Shown: positions 12,651 to 26,310 of the stretch, one piece after another
Layout: every line of letters begins with the position of its first letter
Numbering within the stretch: position 1 is the stretch's first letter
Source of the DNA: Pyxicephalus adspersus
Taxonomy: Eukaryota; Chordata; Amphibia; Anura; Pyxicephalidae
Direction: 5' to 3'
DNA length: 64,000 nt
Assembly: GCF_032062135.1 (NCBI RefSeq)
Contig: NC_092859.1
Location: 32,633,367-32,697,366 of the forward strand
Notes under the pieces: generated by a model
The model's input: only the letters and a program-made list of their open reading frames with translations
The model's database searches: none
What the model was told of the DNA's origin: nothing
Program-made: the position numbers and the translations under genes

Positions 12651-13004
12651 TAGGTATGCACATTAGATTTACTCATTATCACACACCTACTTCTTGGTGT
12701 TCTTTTCTCCAGTGATAGGAGGTCCAAGCTCCCTGAATCCTTCGCCACAGCAGCCTTTTCCTGCTCTTTTTCAGGGTCCGACATTTGTTTTGCTTTATCT
12801 ATTGGGCACTCATGAAGTAATTGATATGCTATCAATGCCAGAGCTAAATTATTTCTGAACCCAGTTTTACTGGATGCTATGACTGACCACTGTACAAGCA
12901 GAAAGGTGTGTAGGTGGAAATTGGTGTACAGAGTCTCCTTCTAGCATATTTTCTCTGTATTGAGACTGTGTGTGACATCCCAGCACTGTGCTGTAGTCAG
13001 TATC

Positions 13005-13158
13005 GGGGCAGCACGGTGCTAGGTCCCAGGTTACAATCTCAGCCAGGGCACTATCTGCATGGAGTTTGCTGGTTGTCCCCGTGTTTGCATGCGTTCCCTC
13101 TGGGTACTCCATTTTCCTCCCAGATTCCAAAAAACATGCAGTTAAGTTAATTGGCTAC

Positions 13159-13189
<31 letters not shown>

Positions 13190-13268
13190 CATTTTACCTT
13201 AGGCTGTATTAAAGACATATGGCTGAGGTAGTGATATTAGATTGTGAGCCCCTTTGGGGCCCCCCGTT
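13005..13268 (+). repeat. tRNA-derived SINE copy, + orientation, internally deleted
   Basis: The sequence starts GGGGCAGCACGGTGC, keeps a decayed B-box-like segment (AGGTTACAATCTC, compare GGTTCGAATCC), and continues through GGAGTTTGCTGG, a CTCTGGGTACTCC segment and AACATGCAGTTAAGTTAATTGGC to ATTGTGAGCCCC. The same blocks occur in reverse at 60940-61265. The A-box part seen in that copy is missing here. A 26-base poly-A run at 13164-13189 lies inside. Confidence 0.65.
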
Positions 13269-16200
13269 CTATCTTTTAACTTGGTAGTTGGTGCCAAGTT
13301 CCATATAGAAGGCAAGAGAAGAGAGGCAGTGAGATGGCAGTCTGTCTTGCACTCTCAGTTTGCTTTCTTGATTTTTGCATGGAGACTAGGATTTTACTGA
13401 TGGGGTAAGGGGGTTTCTAAACCATTCAACTAAATCATTTAACTACTTACTAGTTAACTAGTTACTTTTATACAGCTTGCAGGGAAAGCCAGCATTTTAC
13501 AGGGGTGAAGCCATGTTGTGGCTCATACTGAGGAAACCTGCTATATGTGACCTAGGATGATCTAGGAGAAGCACCTAGATGCAACAGAGCATTTTTATAT
13601 TGCAAGTGAGTTCAGGAAAGGGATTGCTTCCAGCAGTATATGAAGCAGTTAGTTAAGGAAATTGGCAATGAAACAACCAGCAAAAAAGGCCTGAGAGGTA
13701 TGGTGGTAAGTTGGTTGATCCAGCATCATCGGCTGGTGTCCCAGGGTAACCAAATTGCACTTAATGCATTTAATAAATGCAGCGTGACTGCAGCACAGCT
13801 AGGTATACATGATAGCTTGAATGAAGCCTTACTGTATATTTTATTTTTTTCTTCTAAAGTGGAAAAGCAGTGAAAATCTTGTTGGATTTCAATGTCCCTT
13901 TTGCTAGTTGTACAAGTGAATGCACAGAAAGTGACACTCCATACAAAAAGAAATACTCCAAAATTGATGGGAAGGGTACTGCCCGGACTCTATTAGGGGG
14001 CTACATGTGACCCATTTTGACGTGAATAAGCATCTATTTCTCCACAATAATGGCCAGGGCTATAGCTGGCAGTCCACTTATTTCTATACATAGAGGTGAG
14101 ACACTCTGCCTACTTGGTTAGTAATGGATGCTTCACCTTTTCTCTCTGGGAGCCCCTGGAGTTTATCACTGTATTAGAATTGTCTTAGATCATAAGCAAG
14201 CCTTTTAATGGTGAATTCTGGTTTACTTATCAAGCCCTTACTTGGCAGAATTCCTGGTATTCCCATTTTCATGTGAGTTATGAAATGACCAGAGTTCTGA
14301 CTTCATTATATGTAAATCGGAGACTTCATGCGCATTGCAGACAAGTTATTGAACTCTGACTTCACATAGACCAGTAAAATGTTTTACCTCTCTTTGACCT
14401 TCAACCTTCATTTAAGACCCTGTTCTCCAAGGAAACATTTTACACTCACTGGCGAGTTCTCCAGTCATTGTTTTGCATTATTTACGCAGCTAGTGAAATA
14501 TTAAGTGCATGCCTAGGCTGCTTTACCTTGGAGTAGCTGCAATAGGCATCAAGGGTCACTGAAGTGCTCCTTTCCTCCCCATCTGTGCAAGTTTTGCCTC
14601 TCTGTTTAATTTTTACCATTACTTTGCTGCATGTTTAGCTCCTGCTAACTCCCAGAAGGATGTTTTTTTTTTTTTTTTTGAGATTGGTCTGTATGCAAGC
14701 AGTTTGTGTGAAAAGGAATCTGGAAGCTTTGGGTGTCTGTAAAATGGGAAAGGGTATTTCAGTCATACTAGTGATTCTGGTTTATATAGGGCAAATTCAC
14801 ACAATTAATGCATGTTGCAACCTATTTTTATTGCCTGTGTGTATATTAATATACAGTCACAGTAATGTATAAAGATAAGGTACATTCCACTGAATTGCTG
14901 ACTTCAACATCTTTTAACATGCAAACATTAGATATTTATTAACGGTGCATACAGGTACGGGTCCTTTAAGGTGATCCTGTCACATATTATTTTGGACCTT
15001 TATGGAGCAAAGTGATAACTGAAACCAGAAATATGTTTTACATTTAATTATTAGCTATCATTGAAGCCCTTTGGAACATTTTCTTCTATCTTTCATAATC
15101 CTTTGTGGGCTAATAAACAAGTTCACCTAAATGCTCCCCTTCCTGTGTGTACAGACCACAATTTCTACTTTGCTTCCCCCAGTCACTGGGAGCAAAGAAC
15201 CCAAAAAAGCACAAAGTATCAAAGTATCTTCACTCAGAGCCTACACAGGGCTGCCCTTGGCAAGAAAGCTGTTCAAAGCAAAAAAAAACAAGCCTGATTA
15301 AAAAAAAAAAGAAAAGTTCAGGCAGAATAGTAATCCAGCTAAGGTTGTAGTGTAATGAATGGGTGTTGGCAGGCCATTAGGTCAACGAAGACGTTCCTCC
15401 CCTCCCTGTGAACTTTCTAATACGTTCTCATTATTTATAATGTTCTGTTCTGTGAAACTCTTGGACAACACTAATGTATAATCAGATATGGTCAATGTTA
15501 CCAGTCAGTCTGTTAATGTTTAATCTGGGGAGGTTGTGCCACAAGTAATTCTTTTACGATGGTTCGGTATGTGAACTGCTAAATTAGAAAACTTTTAATG
15601 AAACCCCAATTTCTTTCTATATAATATTTAATATATTAGGAAACCATTTAAGTTATACTCTGAAGCCATTTGCTACCTGTGCACCATACAGGTAATACTT
15701 GCCCATCCAGTGTGCCCTATGGCTGAATTTTGCTACAATAAAGAGAGAAACTTAAAGATTTTCAGCATTCATCACGCTTTAGGGTGTGGCAGATGCCAGG
15801 TTCCCTTGCTCGCTCTGTGGTTCTTTTCTGCCAGCTCTAACATTATTTCTGCATTGGCGGATAATACCACAGAGCACAGCAAGTGGTAGGTTCCATCACA
15901 CACTTCTGGGAGTGTTAAATCTTTTAACTAGACGACTTTTTGACTTTTTCCTAGCAGAAAAAGCATGCAAATGGTTTGGTTTGTTCAGACTTTTTTTATT
16001 AATTATCCTGAGATTGTTTTTGTGCTGGGTTCGCATAGACTTCTGTAGTGGGGTCTCATTGGTTAGGAGAAGGGAAATGGAGGTATATTTATCTTGTAAA
16101 AGCAGCCAGGATTTTGTCTGTCTCCTGCTCCGTAGTTGTCTGCCCACAATGAAGGCATGCAGTGTGTTACTATTGCAGCCCTCCATGTGCATTAACCGTA

Positions 16201-19200
16201 GATTTGGCTGCAAGCACTTACCTAACCCTACCTCCTCTAGCTTTGGTGTTGCAGAGAGCTTAGGGAGATTCTTGGTTGTGACACCAGGCCAAGAAACTTT
16301 AATATAGTTTCTGTATGTATGTATTTTCTGTGTTTTAATCATGTCTTGACAATCGTTGTATAGCTGTCACATGTCGCACTTTGCTCCTGCTATCCCACGT
16401 GCTTCTTCCGCTCTTACTTGGGAGTGGCCAGGAGTAGTAAGTCTTGGGTAATTCTGGAATATCTAATTATGTTTTTATTTCTCACGCAGTATATTCCATA
16501 CTGTAACAGGGCAGTGGCACTGCAAAAATAGGCTCTTGTTTCTTTTTTTAGAACTTGGGTTTCAATGTTCATATTTTTAAAGGTTTAATAAGCAGGTTTT
16601 GGTTTAAGACTTATTGGGTGTTTAAAGATTTTATCCGGCTTCAAATGACTTGGTGGCAAATTCACTTACTCATAAAAAGAAATTTCGTGAGCCCTGAATT
16701 GTAAATGAAGTTTAAAATTCAGGACTGCCCAATGTTTGTCTGTTCTTGAGACTCTAATATACATTGTGTGCATGGTATTCTTTGGAAGAAAAGAAGAACA
16801 ATCTCTCATTAATTGCAGTGGTTTTACAACATTTTTGTAAACTCTATGTATGCCTAAGCAAGCATTTATATTATAGAACATGACAGCTTAGACATTTTAT
16901 AACTAAGTGGTCAGAGGTGCTTGTTATTGCTTGGGAGTTTAGACCTTGTCACATTGACCACTCAGGGCCAGAACAGGTTCTCTTTTAGGTACAAGTGCAA
17001 CTTTGAAGAGCTCCAACAGAGCCTTGGAGTAGCATGGCACAGGTGAGACTAGGTAGCTGGGGTTGCTCTCAGAAGAAAGCTTGTTGCTTTTGCCCCATAA
17101 GTCAGTGATGGATTTCATTCAAAATCTCCAAGCTGTGCTGCAGTTTGTTGTATCGCTTTGACCTGTGTATAAACATTCTTTAACCGGATCTTTGTGGAAA
17201 TTCTAACCTATAACATAGCTACCGGTCTTGCTGTATTGCCTTCGTACTTCTCTCAAGAGCTCTCAACCTTGATCCTAGAAGAGTTCTACAAATATCAAAA
17301 TACCTTGATGGGCGGATGCCAGTCTAGAAGAGTCAACATTCCTACTCAGTCTGAATTTGTGTGCAGACTGCCCTATATTACACATATGTGACAATGAGCC
17401 TCCATAACTAATATCTGGAAAGACGAGCTAGGAAGTAATTTATGGCTGGAGTACCGGGCACAGATCTGGCCAACATAAAAAATCTAATTGACATAATGTC
17501 CAAGAACCAGTCCTATTATGCATATATAACGTCTTGCCAATTTCTGTAGACCAAGATCCTGGTATAACTCTCCTACTTGGAAAACCAGAAGGATTTATGG
17601 GTCCATAACTCTAACTTTTACCCAATGGCAAACAAACAGAATATAACCAAAGCATTGGGCCTTCCATCCCCAAATTAAACCGCAGATGTCCTGGTTTAAA
17701 TTGATGAAATGATTGCGATTTGTAAAGATAAATAAACCTGTTTAGAGAAAAAACGAACACCACCATCTTCATCTGATGGTTTTGCTTATAATCTTACTTT
17801 TTGGTAATGTCATATTCCCTATCTATATGCTTGGGCTCTACATTTTACAGACTTGTCTCCTAGTTGCAGACTGCTTACCCTTCCAACAATCTACCTATCT
17901 CTTTCTCCATTAATTTAGGGAGGAAAAGGGTCGAATGATGTTGAAGATATCAAGCCAAGAAATGAGTTCCGGCTTTATCTGACTTGCTGTAGTTTCTAAT
18001 GCACACTATGATAGCTCAGTGCCATAAAAGTGCAGTACAATTGTACAAGACTAAAGGAAAGACTGGAGTTCATATTGGATGCCCATATTTCCTATTTCAT
18101 GCTCTGTATATAGGAATACTGTCATGTCCACATTTGCTGGTCCTTTAATCATCTATATATTCCACACATTCTTGATGGATTTGAAGTTTCATGTTGGGTG
18201 ATATAAAATGACATAATTGTCTAAACCGTTTTTATCACCTCCTGACTGTGTTGTGACTTGTCACCTGACAGTCTTTTGTTTGATGTAATGCTCTTTTAGA
18301 GAAGATGCTTGGCACGTTTTTACTCGTAGTACAAGAATCAATAAACTTGAACCAAAACTAGTTTCTCTTTGACGTCAGGCTTATTGCCTGTAAAATAGGA
18401 AGCCTATAAGGTGTTCTTTAAAGTCATAGAAATACATGACCTGTCCGAAACCAAACTAGTTAAATAAACATAAAGCCCGGCAGTTTTAGGAAAAAGTCTA
18501 CAATACACACCTTTAATATGTAGCTGTCCCCACCTCTTCTCTACCATGTAAAGTTTCCAGTGTTCTAGTTTGAATGACTACCATCATCCTTCATCTTCGT
18601 TACACCTGAATATTCTATTATGTTTAGTGATCACTAGTGCACCAGGTGTCTAACAACAATATTTTCATTGGCAATGGTGAAGTCACTTTGGCCAAGAAAA
18701 TCCTAGTTTTTCAGCAAAACACCTGCAATACGAGCCACAGACCTGGGCTGGCATGGAATGAAGCAGCTCCCCATTATTTATAGTGTGACCCTTTACCTAG
18801 AAAATAAATATATTGCTTTGGTGGTTACAATATTTAATCCTAACCTCTGATGTGATATATAATGTTTCTGGATTCTTTCTGTTACACAGCCATAATTTGG
18901 GGACATGCCGTGATGCCCCCCTAGGCTCAGTTGTTCTGAATGGAGTAGCACATACATGTGTGATATCAGCTGCTTGCTGCCCAGGATTAAACATTGGTAT
19001 TTGCCACCAAACAAGAAAGAGCCCGTGCTGTCACTAGACCACTGTAATAACTATAGAAAATAGTGTTTTAATGAAATTTTGACAAGGAAGCCATAACATT
19101 CTTCGAGTACTTAATGTGTAACTGGTCTGAAACAAGCATGTGCATATTTTAGTTTTTCAATACCTGTACTGCAAGTCAGTAATTTAATAAGAAGTGAAAT

Positions 19201-20472
19201 TGTTATAAAGTAGAAAGTCTGGAGTTGTTACCTCAAAAACTGGTAAGAATTGGCAGCTCCCATTTCTACTGTAACTGATAAATATCACATATGAAGTTGT
19301 TTATCATAAGGTATGTCAGTAGTAGGGTCATATTTTGTATAAGGACGGTATAGCAGTGATCCCTAGAACGCACATCTAACATGTCTACGGTCTCTATGCT
19401 GCTGAATGTCTCCAGGCCCCATTCATGTTGTGTGCCTGCGCTCTGTGTCTCGTGACGCTCTGTCTCTTGTGTAGTATTGCATACACTAAATATTAGGTGC
19501 ACCCCCCTAGTAATATCAGAAATCCAATTTGATCCCCTTTACCTATTAGGCCACCAATAATAAACCTTAAACTATGTTTTTTTTAAATAATATTATCGGC
19601 ACTATTATCATATGTTTGTCTGCAACCTTGGTATGCGGTTATCTCTTATTGAATGAAATGTCAAACCACTGTTTTTCTATAAACAGACCTTCTATTAAAT
19701 TGTCAGCAGCTTCACCGGCTTGTACTCCGCTCTTCCTCACATTGCTGCGGTGGGACAAAGTCCTTTTTGTGGTGACATATTTATAGCCACAACTGCCTGT
19801 GACTATAAAAGTTCAAGCTTATCGCTGATGCAATAAAGGTGGAAGGTAAACAATGAAGACCTTGTTCGAAAGACTGCCCGACACCCCAGGGCTGGTGTAG
19901 TAAGGTCATTGTGCTTCAGAAAAATGTTACTGGACAGAGAACTACCTGATAGTGAGAATCTATCCATGTATATGAACTTTGTTTCAGGTTGAAGAGAATG
20001 CTGGAAAGTTTATTTAACCAGGTTAGGAATGGAATGGACTGGCTTTTATCTTTGTCAGATTTTGCATTTCCATAGACTTATTTGGGAAGCAAAACCTGCT
20101 TAAAGCGGGTCAGGAGCAGATCAACCACAGGTCAGGTGTGCCAGCTAATCATTCTCAGAAGCATATCAAACTAATGCTATCCAATAAACCTATAGCCCAC
20201 CAGTAAGTTCTTTTAAAGTCCTGATACTAATACCGAGTCTGAGAGTCAAGAGAACAGAAAAAGGTGCCATTCAATCATTTATAATTGTGCATTGTAATAA
20301 ATGCCAGTCGCTTCCCTGCAACATACAGTGTTTATATAAATGTAATTGTTAACATTGTAACAAGTTGTTAGGCTTATGAGGTTAAAAACCTAAATGGACT
20401 AGGCAAGATATTCAGCTTTCATGTACACCTTTTCTATCCATTCTTGCTGACCTGGCAATGTGGGATGGGTTT

Positions 20473-20622
20473 CAGTGTTCTCCCCGGCCCCTTTTAGTTG
20501 GGCGCACCACCCACCACTTTTCTGTCACCCGGCTGTTTTTGGGTGATTACTGATAAGCTGGGTTACCAGCCGCCTAAAATTTCTTCCCAATGAGCTTAAG
20601 AAAGTTTTTAGGTTGAACACTG
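20473..20622. mobile_element. Small MITE-like repeat with CAGTGTTC ends
   Basis: The block begins CAGTGTTCTCCCCGG and ends GGTTGAACACTG, so the two ends share an 8-bp inverted repeat (CAGTGTTC/GAACACTG) of hAT style. Target duplications are not clean: only GGGTT is shared between the flanks. No open frame is visible. Confidence 0.4.
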
Positions 20623-21199
20623 GGTTAGCAGTATATTTCCATACTGTATTCATTTTTACTTCACTGGCAGTGCTCTTAGGGACGAGTTTCCAGTAGAGAT
20701 TTCTGTGCCTTGTTCTTGCTGGTCTGGTACTTTTGTTTGACATGAGTTATTAGGGCATTACTTAATTTTGCCATTTATATGGAACCCCTCCAAAGAATTG
20801 GACATGTGAAAATGAATGCAAATGGATGTTGATGTAATTATTGCCAACTTTTCTAGTCATCCAGCCTGCAGCGTAATATGAAGTGTGTATGCTCTTTCCC
20901 CGTTTCTTCTTGCGGGACACATTTTAGACCCTTTATTCCTGATATAAGGGGACGCAAGGAGCAATTTAATCCATTTATAAGCCAGCATGCTTGGCTGACA
21001 CAATTATGTGTAGTTAATGTAAATAGATCTTGTGTGGTTAGGTCTTAGAACAAATTGTGTATGGCTCATCTTATCCTGTACATGTTGGTATCCCTATAAA
21101 ACCTTTGACTTGAGATGTATTGCTTTTCACATCCTAGCACAATCTGAATATTTTTCTGTGTTTAGTAATAACAATACATAATCTCCAAGCCTCTTGCGA

Positions 21200-21578
21200 T
21201 TGCTCAATCCCTGTTTTCTGCACAGCTTCCAGGCCAGGGCTTCAATGAACAATTTGTGAGCTGGAAAAGACAGAGGGAGTAGTTTTGACGTGTCCCTATA
21301 CCTGTGAAGGGGAGGGCTTGCCTTCTCTCTGCTGCAATATGTAAACATGTCACTGTGCTGGCAGAAGGAGAAGGGGGCTGGGTACTGGTTGCTGCTGCTG
21401 CTGCTGCAGTGTGCAGGAATGACCTTACCGTGAGCTGCACGCAGGAAGTGATGAAACATGCACACTGAGCATTCTGCCTGCAGATTGAAAGGTCAAAGCA
21501 GCTGTGCAGGAGGACGCAGGTACTTGCAAGCTTCACATTAACAATGCCCAGAGATCTCCCTGTGAACACCAGCAGCTT
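21200..21578 (+). promoter_or_regulatory. Possible alternative promoter/first exon inside intron 1
   Basis: This stretch is more G+C-rich than its surroundings. It has a (GCT)n run near 21390-21408, an ETS-like AGGAAGTG near 21443 and several purine-rich blocks. It ends at a strong-looking donor (AGCTT|GTAAGTACC) at 21578/21579; another possible donor, GACGCAG|GTACTT, lies upstream. PACSIN2 has several alternative 5' exons in mammals, so an internal first exon is plausible, but nothing in the sequence proves transcription. Confidence 0.22.
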
Positions 21579-23109
21579 GTAAGTACCAGGATCCTGAATG
21601 TCACCCAGGCTGTGCTGCAGCTAGCTGGCTGTCCTTCCCCTTTCTCCCTGCCTCCTAGCATTGCCCTTTGAATCAGGTATGACAGCGAGAAATTCCCTCT
21701 TTAGATCTGCTTGTGTTTACATTCTGATCCTCTATGGATTTTAATCTTTGCAGGCACAGCTTTGCTTGCCTTTATGCAGATTAACACAGACGCCTGGTAC
21801 AGAATTCAGCCCAGTCTTTTGTTTAACGTACAGCGATGCTGCTTTTACCCTCTGTTTGGCAGATCGGTGCCGGGTACAGCTAGGGTGATAAAATAACATC
21901 ACCGCCACTTCTGGTTCTATTTTAAAGAATTTGTTATGTCTGGCTCGTTTTTTTATTTGATTTCATCTCATTTGTCTGTCTGTAGGAGATGCTGCTTTAG
22001 ATTAATCTGAAATTACCAAACTGGTATTGTTTTTTTTTTTTGGACAAAATTCAGCATATTTATACAGGATTTGTCATATTTTTTGTGCAAGTGGAACAGT
22101 TCATTTCTTACCCTGTTTGGAACATTTGCAATGTCAGTGTTTGCAAGGCTTTTGGGCTTAATTTTCATGACTGTGAAGGGCGTTGCATTGAGTCCTTACG
22201 TACCCATTACTGCCAATGGAAACTCTTGTCCCTAATATCTCAGGGTGCTGCAGTAAAAGATGAGTTCTGATTGGTTCCCATAGGTTTGTGATTTGGACAC
22301 AGTGCTATGAGCATTATATGGGTTTGTTTTCTTAATAGACTTTACACTCCAGGCAAGAAATAGAAAGCGTTGGGGATTATTTGTTTATATAACACCAACA
22401 TTGCAGCATTCACACCAGGCTTTACCCCTGAACAACATACCCACTAATGTCCTTTTACAATCAATTTAAGATAACTGGGTGGAAGCCATGTAACCTACCA
22501 GGACGATTGTGGGGCGTGGAAGGGACATGGGAGTGGAAACCATTATTCTGTTTCTTCAAAATAATGTTCAGTAAGGTACAGCAACTAATTATTAGATTTT
22601 TCACTGGTTGCTTGAGGGAATGTCTCTGTGCTCTGTCCCTTTTAATAAATGAGTCCATCTGTGGTGTACACAGTCCCCTCTCTGCTCTTGTCAGGGATAT
22701 GAGGAGGGGGTGACAGTGGAAATTCCCACACACTGCTTAGCTTTTTGCCTATCCCATCCCAGTTACTGAGGATGATTAATTAGCATTGTGCCTTCCATCT
22801 GGTCTATGTAGGTAGTGTTAATGAATATATTGAGCTGATGTATTATGTATGCACTGGGTGTATGTGGATGTAAACAGAGCGGAGGAAGATTTCATGCTTA
22901 GGACAAGCCCTGCCTCTTTTCTTCCTTGTGTTTTTTTGAAGGTTACAGACTGCAGATACCATAATGTTTGTGCATGGAGATTTTGGGAGTCCTGTCCGCT
23001 TTAAAGCATTGGTTATGGGTTAGGTATTTATATGAGTTGGATAATTACAGCGCCAGCTCCCCACAGCTTCGCATTATCAGCCTGGGCCAACTCACGTTAG
23101 GATGAAGAC

Positions 23110-23405
23110 CGGTGTGTCTCAATCAAGATTCTGTGGAACCCTCCGGTTCCCCCAGAGATTGCTAGGGGTTGCTTGAGCAATAAGCAAATTGTGTCTCACA
23201 GGTTAATTTAAGTGAGCAATAATCTTTTTGGCTATCTGTAACGTTGACATTCTTCTCGCTGGCCAGCAATGTAAGCGGCATTCTTCCCACTGACCACCAC
23301 ACTAATATACTGTAAATTGTGGCTATATATTATTTATATTAGGGGTTCCCTGAAGACCTGGAAGTTATTACAAGAGTTGACTGTGTTAAAAAGGTGGAGA
23401 AAGGT
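23110..23405 (+). repeat. Dispersed repeat ('ggttcctccag' family), copy 2, longer
   Basis: Its first 100 bases align with 12550-12640, and it continues through TTGGCTATCTGTAACGTTGA, CATTCTTCCCACTGACCACC and AGGGGTTCCCTGA. The order of blocks matches a dispersed frog repeat I recognise by pattern only. No protein is encoded. Confidence 0.5.
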
Positions 23406-24544
23406 TAATGTAGATATTCGTAAATGTACAGTGTGAAGGCTTATACGTGTGTGAGATGGATGATTAGGTTCAAAGATTGTGTTTCTGTAAAAGGGGTTCA
23501 TTGGCAACCTATCCAAAATGAATGGACCACCCTAATACAACATTAATGGTCCTGAACGCATTGGACGAGTGTGAACCGCTCCAACAACCACAACTATCAT
23601 GCGTTTTGGTGAGCTGGGTTCTGTCTGGTTGTAGCTACATTATGTGCTGGTAGCTCATCTATAATGAATGGAATGCCCTATCACAGCTTTTCTGTAACTA
23701 ATCACAGTGTTAAAACTGCAAATGGGTCCCTAATGTAATTTCAAACTTTGTTAAGTATTTAATAAAGTAATACCTGGGGATCCTGGGCTTCAGAGAGGAA
23801 TGTAAGTGGCCATTCAATGTGCAATATGCAGGCATGGTCCACTATGATTACCATTTTATTAAATGCTATGTAGTTATGGTTGAAGTGCAATTTAGATTCA
23901 TTTTTTGGACAGGTTTGCTGTAAAAAGTTAATGTTAAGGGTTAACGGTGAGAATAATGTTGGTGAAATGTAAAGGGTAGGGTAAGGGTGAGGCTGGAGAT
24001 CCTCTTCTTTAGGGTTGGAATTAGGAAAAAGTTGTGAGGGGTATGTGTCACTTGGGTGGCATTTAGTTTATTCTTCAGGAGACAATGTCACTAGACAACT
24101 TATTTTATTAACAATTTGCCCATAGAAATATATTTGTGCATGTATCATATTTTAGTTCTGTAGTTTACTGGTAAAAGCTTCCTTGGATGTGATGTCAGCA
24201 GCCCAATCAGACTCTGCGCTGTCACTTAACAGAACTGTATAGTATCCCTCTACTCCTTTTCCAGGTGCCATATAAATATATGTATGAAGAGGAGGGTTTG
24301 AGGAGCTGGACCAGCAGAGCCCTGTTGGACTCTACGAAGAAGGCATGGCTTTGGCAAGCAAAGAGGGGGAGGGCTGTGCTAAGTAACTGAACCTTCCTGA
24401 AGTTGCTGGCAACTTGAAAAAGATTGTTGCAAGCCAATACATACATTTTCATGTAAAGAAAATATTCTGAAAGCGATCATAGAGAATACCTAATGTTTTG
24501 CTCCTGCCTGCAGATTTTAGTAATTCTAGTTTTATTATTATCAC

Positions 24545-24720
24545 AAATCCACATGGTGCCTGACAGCCTGTGCTTTGCGTCTAACTTTCACACACCACGG
24601 CCAATTTTTGAGGGAGCCAATTAGACTTGTTTTTGTGCTTGTGGAGGAAACCTGCAGAGTTCCTGCAGAACATTCATGAACATGGGAAGAACATGCAAAC
24701 CCCTTGCAGCTACCTGCAAT
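24545..24720 (-). repeat. Badly decayed SINE copy, minus orientation
   Basis: Blocks such as CCAATTAGACTTG, GGAGGAAACC and GGGAAGAACATGCAAACCCC correspond in order to conserved blocks of the reverse-oriented SINE at 60940-61265. The copy is short and heavily mutated. Confidence 0.4.
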
Positions 24721-26247
24721 ATCTATTTTTTTTTTCTGCAATCGTGACAGGTTCTCTTTGAACCTCTGGTGTGACTCTGTGGTCTGTACATGCATGGAGT
24801 ACAGTGTAAAGACTCCTCTCTGTAACTAAAGCTGTGAATGATTCATTTCACTAATGTCCCACAATTCATTTATTAAATGTCTGAATCTAATTGTCTAGAT
24901 TCTAGAAGATGCTTCCAAATGATGGCAATCTGCCTCAGACAGATATCATTATTAGGGAAGTAGTTATCTAATAACGTGGATCTTCTCAAAATATACCACA
25001 GTCTTCCTCATCAGCAAAATCAACATTCATGTGTTTTATGTGTACATTATACTAGTGTGTCAGTTTGTTTATGTAAAGAGCTAATGCTCTGTATGTAAAG
25101 GTTTCTGTGTTTGAACGTACCTGTACTTTTGTTGGGCTATAGGTTTGTGATCATGACCAGACCGGCCTTCATCTATACTGGGCACCATGACATGTAACAG
25201 ATTTGGCTGTAGATCCATCTTTTTAGGCATGGAAAAAACATTTTTTGAAAACTGCAGGTTGAATATATGAATAATGTAGAGGAAACCTGGTTTTCTCCAA
25301 TTCAGAATGAGCCAACAGCAGCAAATACTGACCGTTCCTAACTACCATGCTGCTCTAATAACATCAGAGCAGTAAATCCAGGTAAGGAGGAGCATGTGAC
25401 CATGCTGGACCAATTGGTGCAGCATCACGAGAAGTCCATTGTCTTGTGCAGACTCAATTGCAATTCCTAACTTTAGGTATGACATTTTAAAGTCAACCTA
25501 GAATTCTACATTTTAATGTAAAAGTAATACCTGGTCCAGCTCCTGTCAGATGCCAGCATTTCCTGCCTGACTAAAAAAATGGTGCTGAAGTAGGTTCCAA
25601 AAAAGGAATGTCATTGCTCTGGAACTAGTCATGCTTTTGGAAGGCAGGCATTGGAATCATGAAAAACTGGCTGACAGAGAAGCGGTTTCCTGGCTGGTTC
25701 TCCTTAAACTGTGAAATGGCTTGTGTAGCAGTCATGTTGCATTATATTATTTCTATAATTTTGTGCCTCCTTTGCTTGATGTGTTCTATGTGTATCCTAA
25801 GCCTTGGACCCAGGCTGATGGAATTAATTAGACGTATGTATGTTTATTCTTTACCAGCCCATTGCTCCCTCCTTAGTGGTTCTGATATAATAATATGTTT
25901 CAGAGAGCAAAAAACACTTTTGCTGGGATATGTCACCTTTGTAAGAGGACTTCTCTAATCTGTAAAGGAAATTTTCTTCATTCATTTCCAAATTTCAGAG
26001 TTTTAAAACACTCTCCTGTGGTGGCTACTCTCACGTCATCATGTAATGTTCTGGTACAGAAATGGTTCTAGTATTTACAGGGAAAGCACGGTGTATTTTC
26101 ATTGTGTGTTATTATTGAGGTGTTACCTCCTATACTAGTTTGTGTTTTCAATAATGTTGTTTCTAGGGTTTCCACCTTTTTGGCTCGCTCTGAAGAATGT
26201 ATTGTAATTATCTTAACATTGCCCCCTCCCATTTGAGCTAACAGAAG

Positions 26248-26249
<2 letters not shown>

Positions 26250-26287
<38 letters not shown>

Positions 26288-26310
26288 CATACATACATAC
26301 ATACATACAT
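26250..26310. repeat. Compound (TA)n-(CATA)n microsatellite
   Basis: About 16 TA units run directly into about seven CATA units. This is a compound simple repeat in non-coding sequence; the open frame across it is an artefact. Confidence 0.95.

Noticed and set aside
15786..16307. 173-codon open frame on the + strand with hydrophobic segments
   Set aside because: Low-complexity composition, no recognisable family, no splice or promoter context, and a similarly long frame on the opposite strand. Chance frame in intron sequence.
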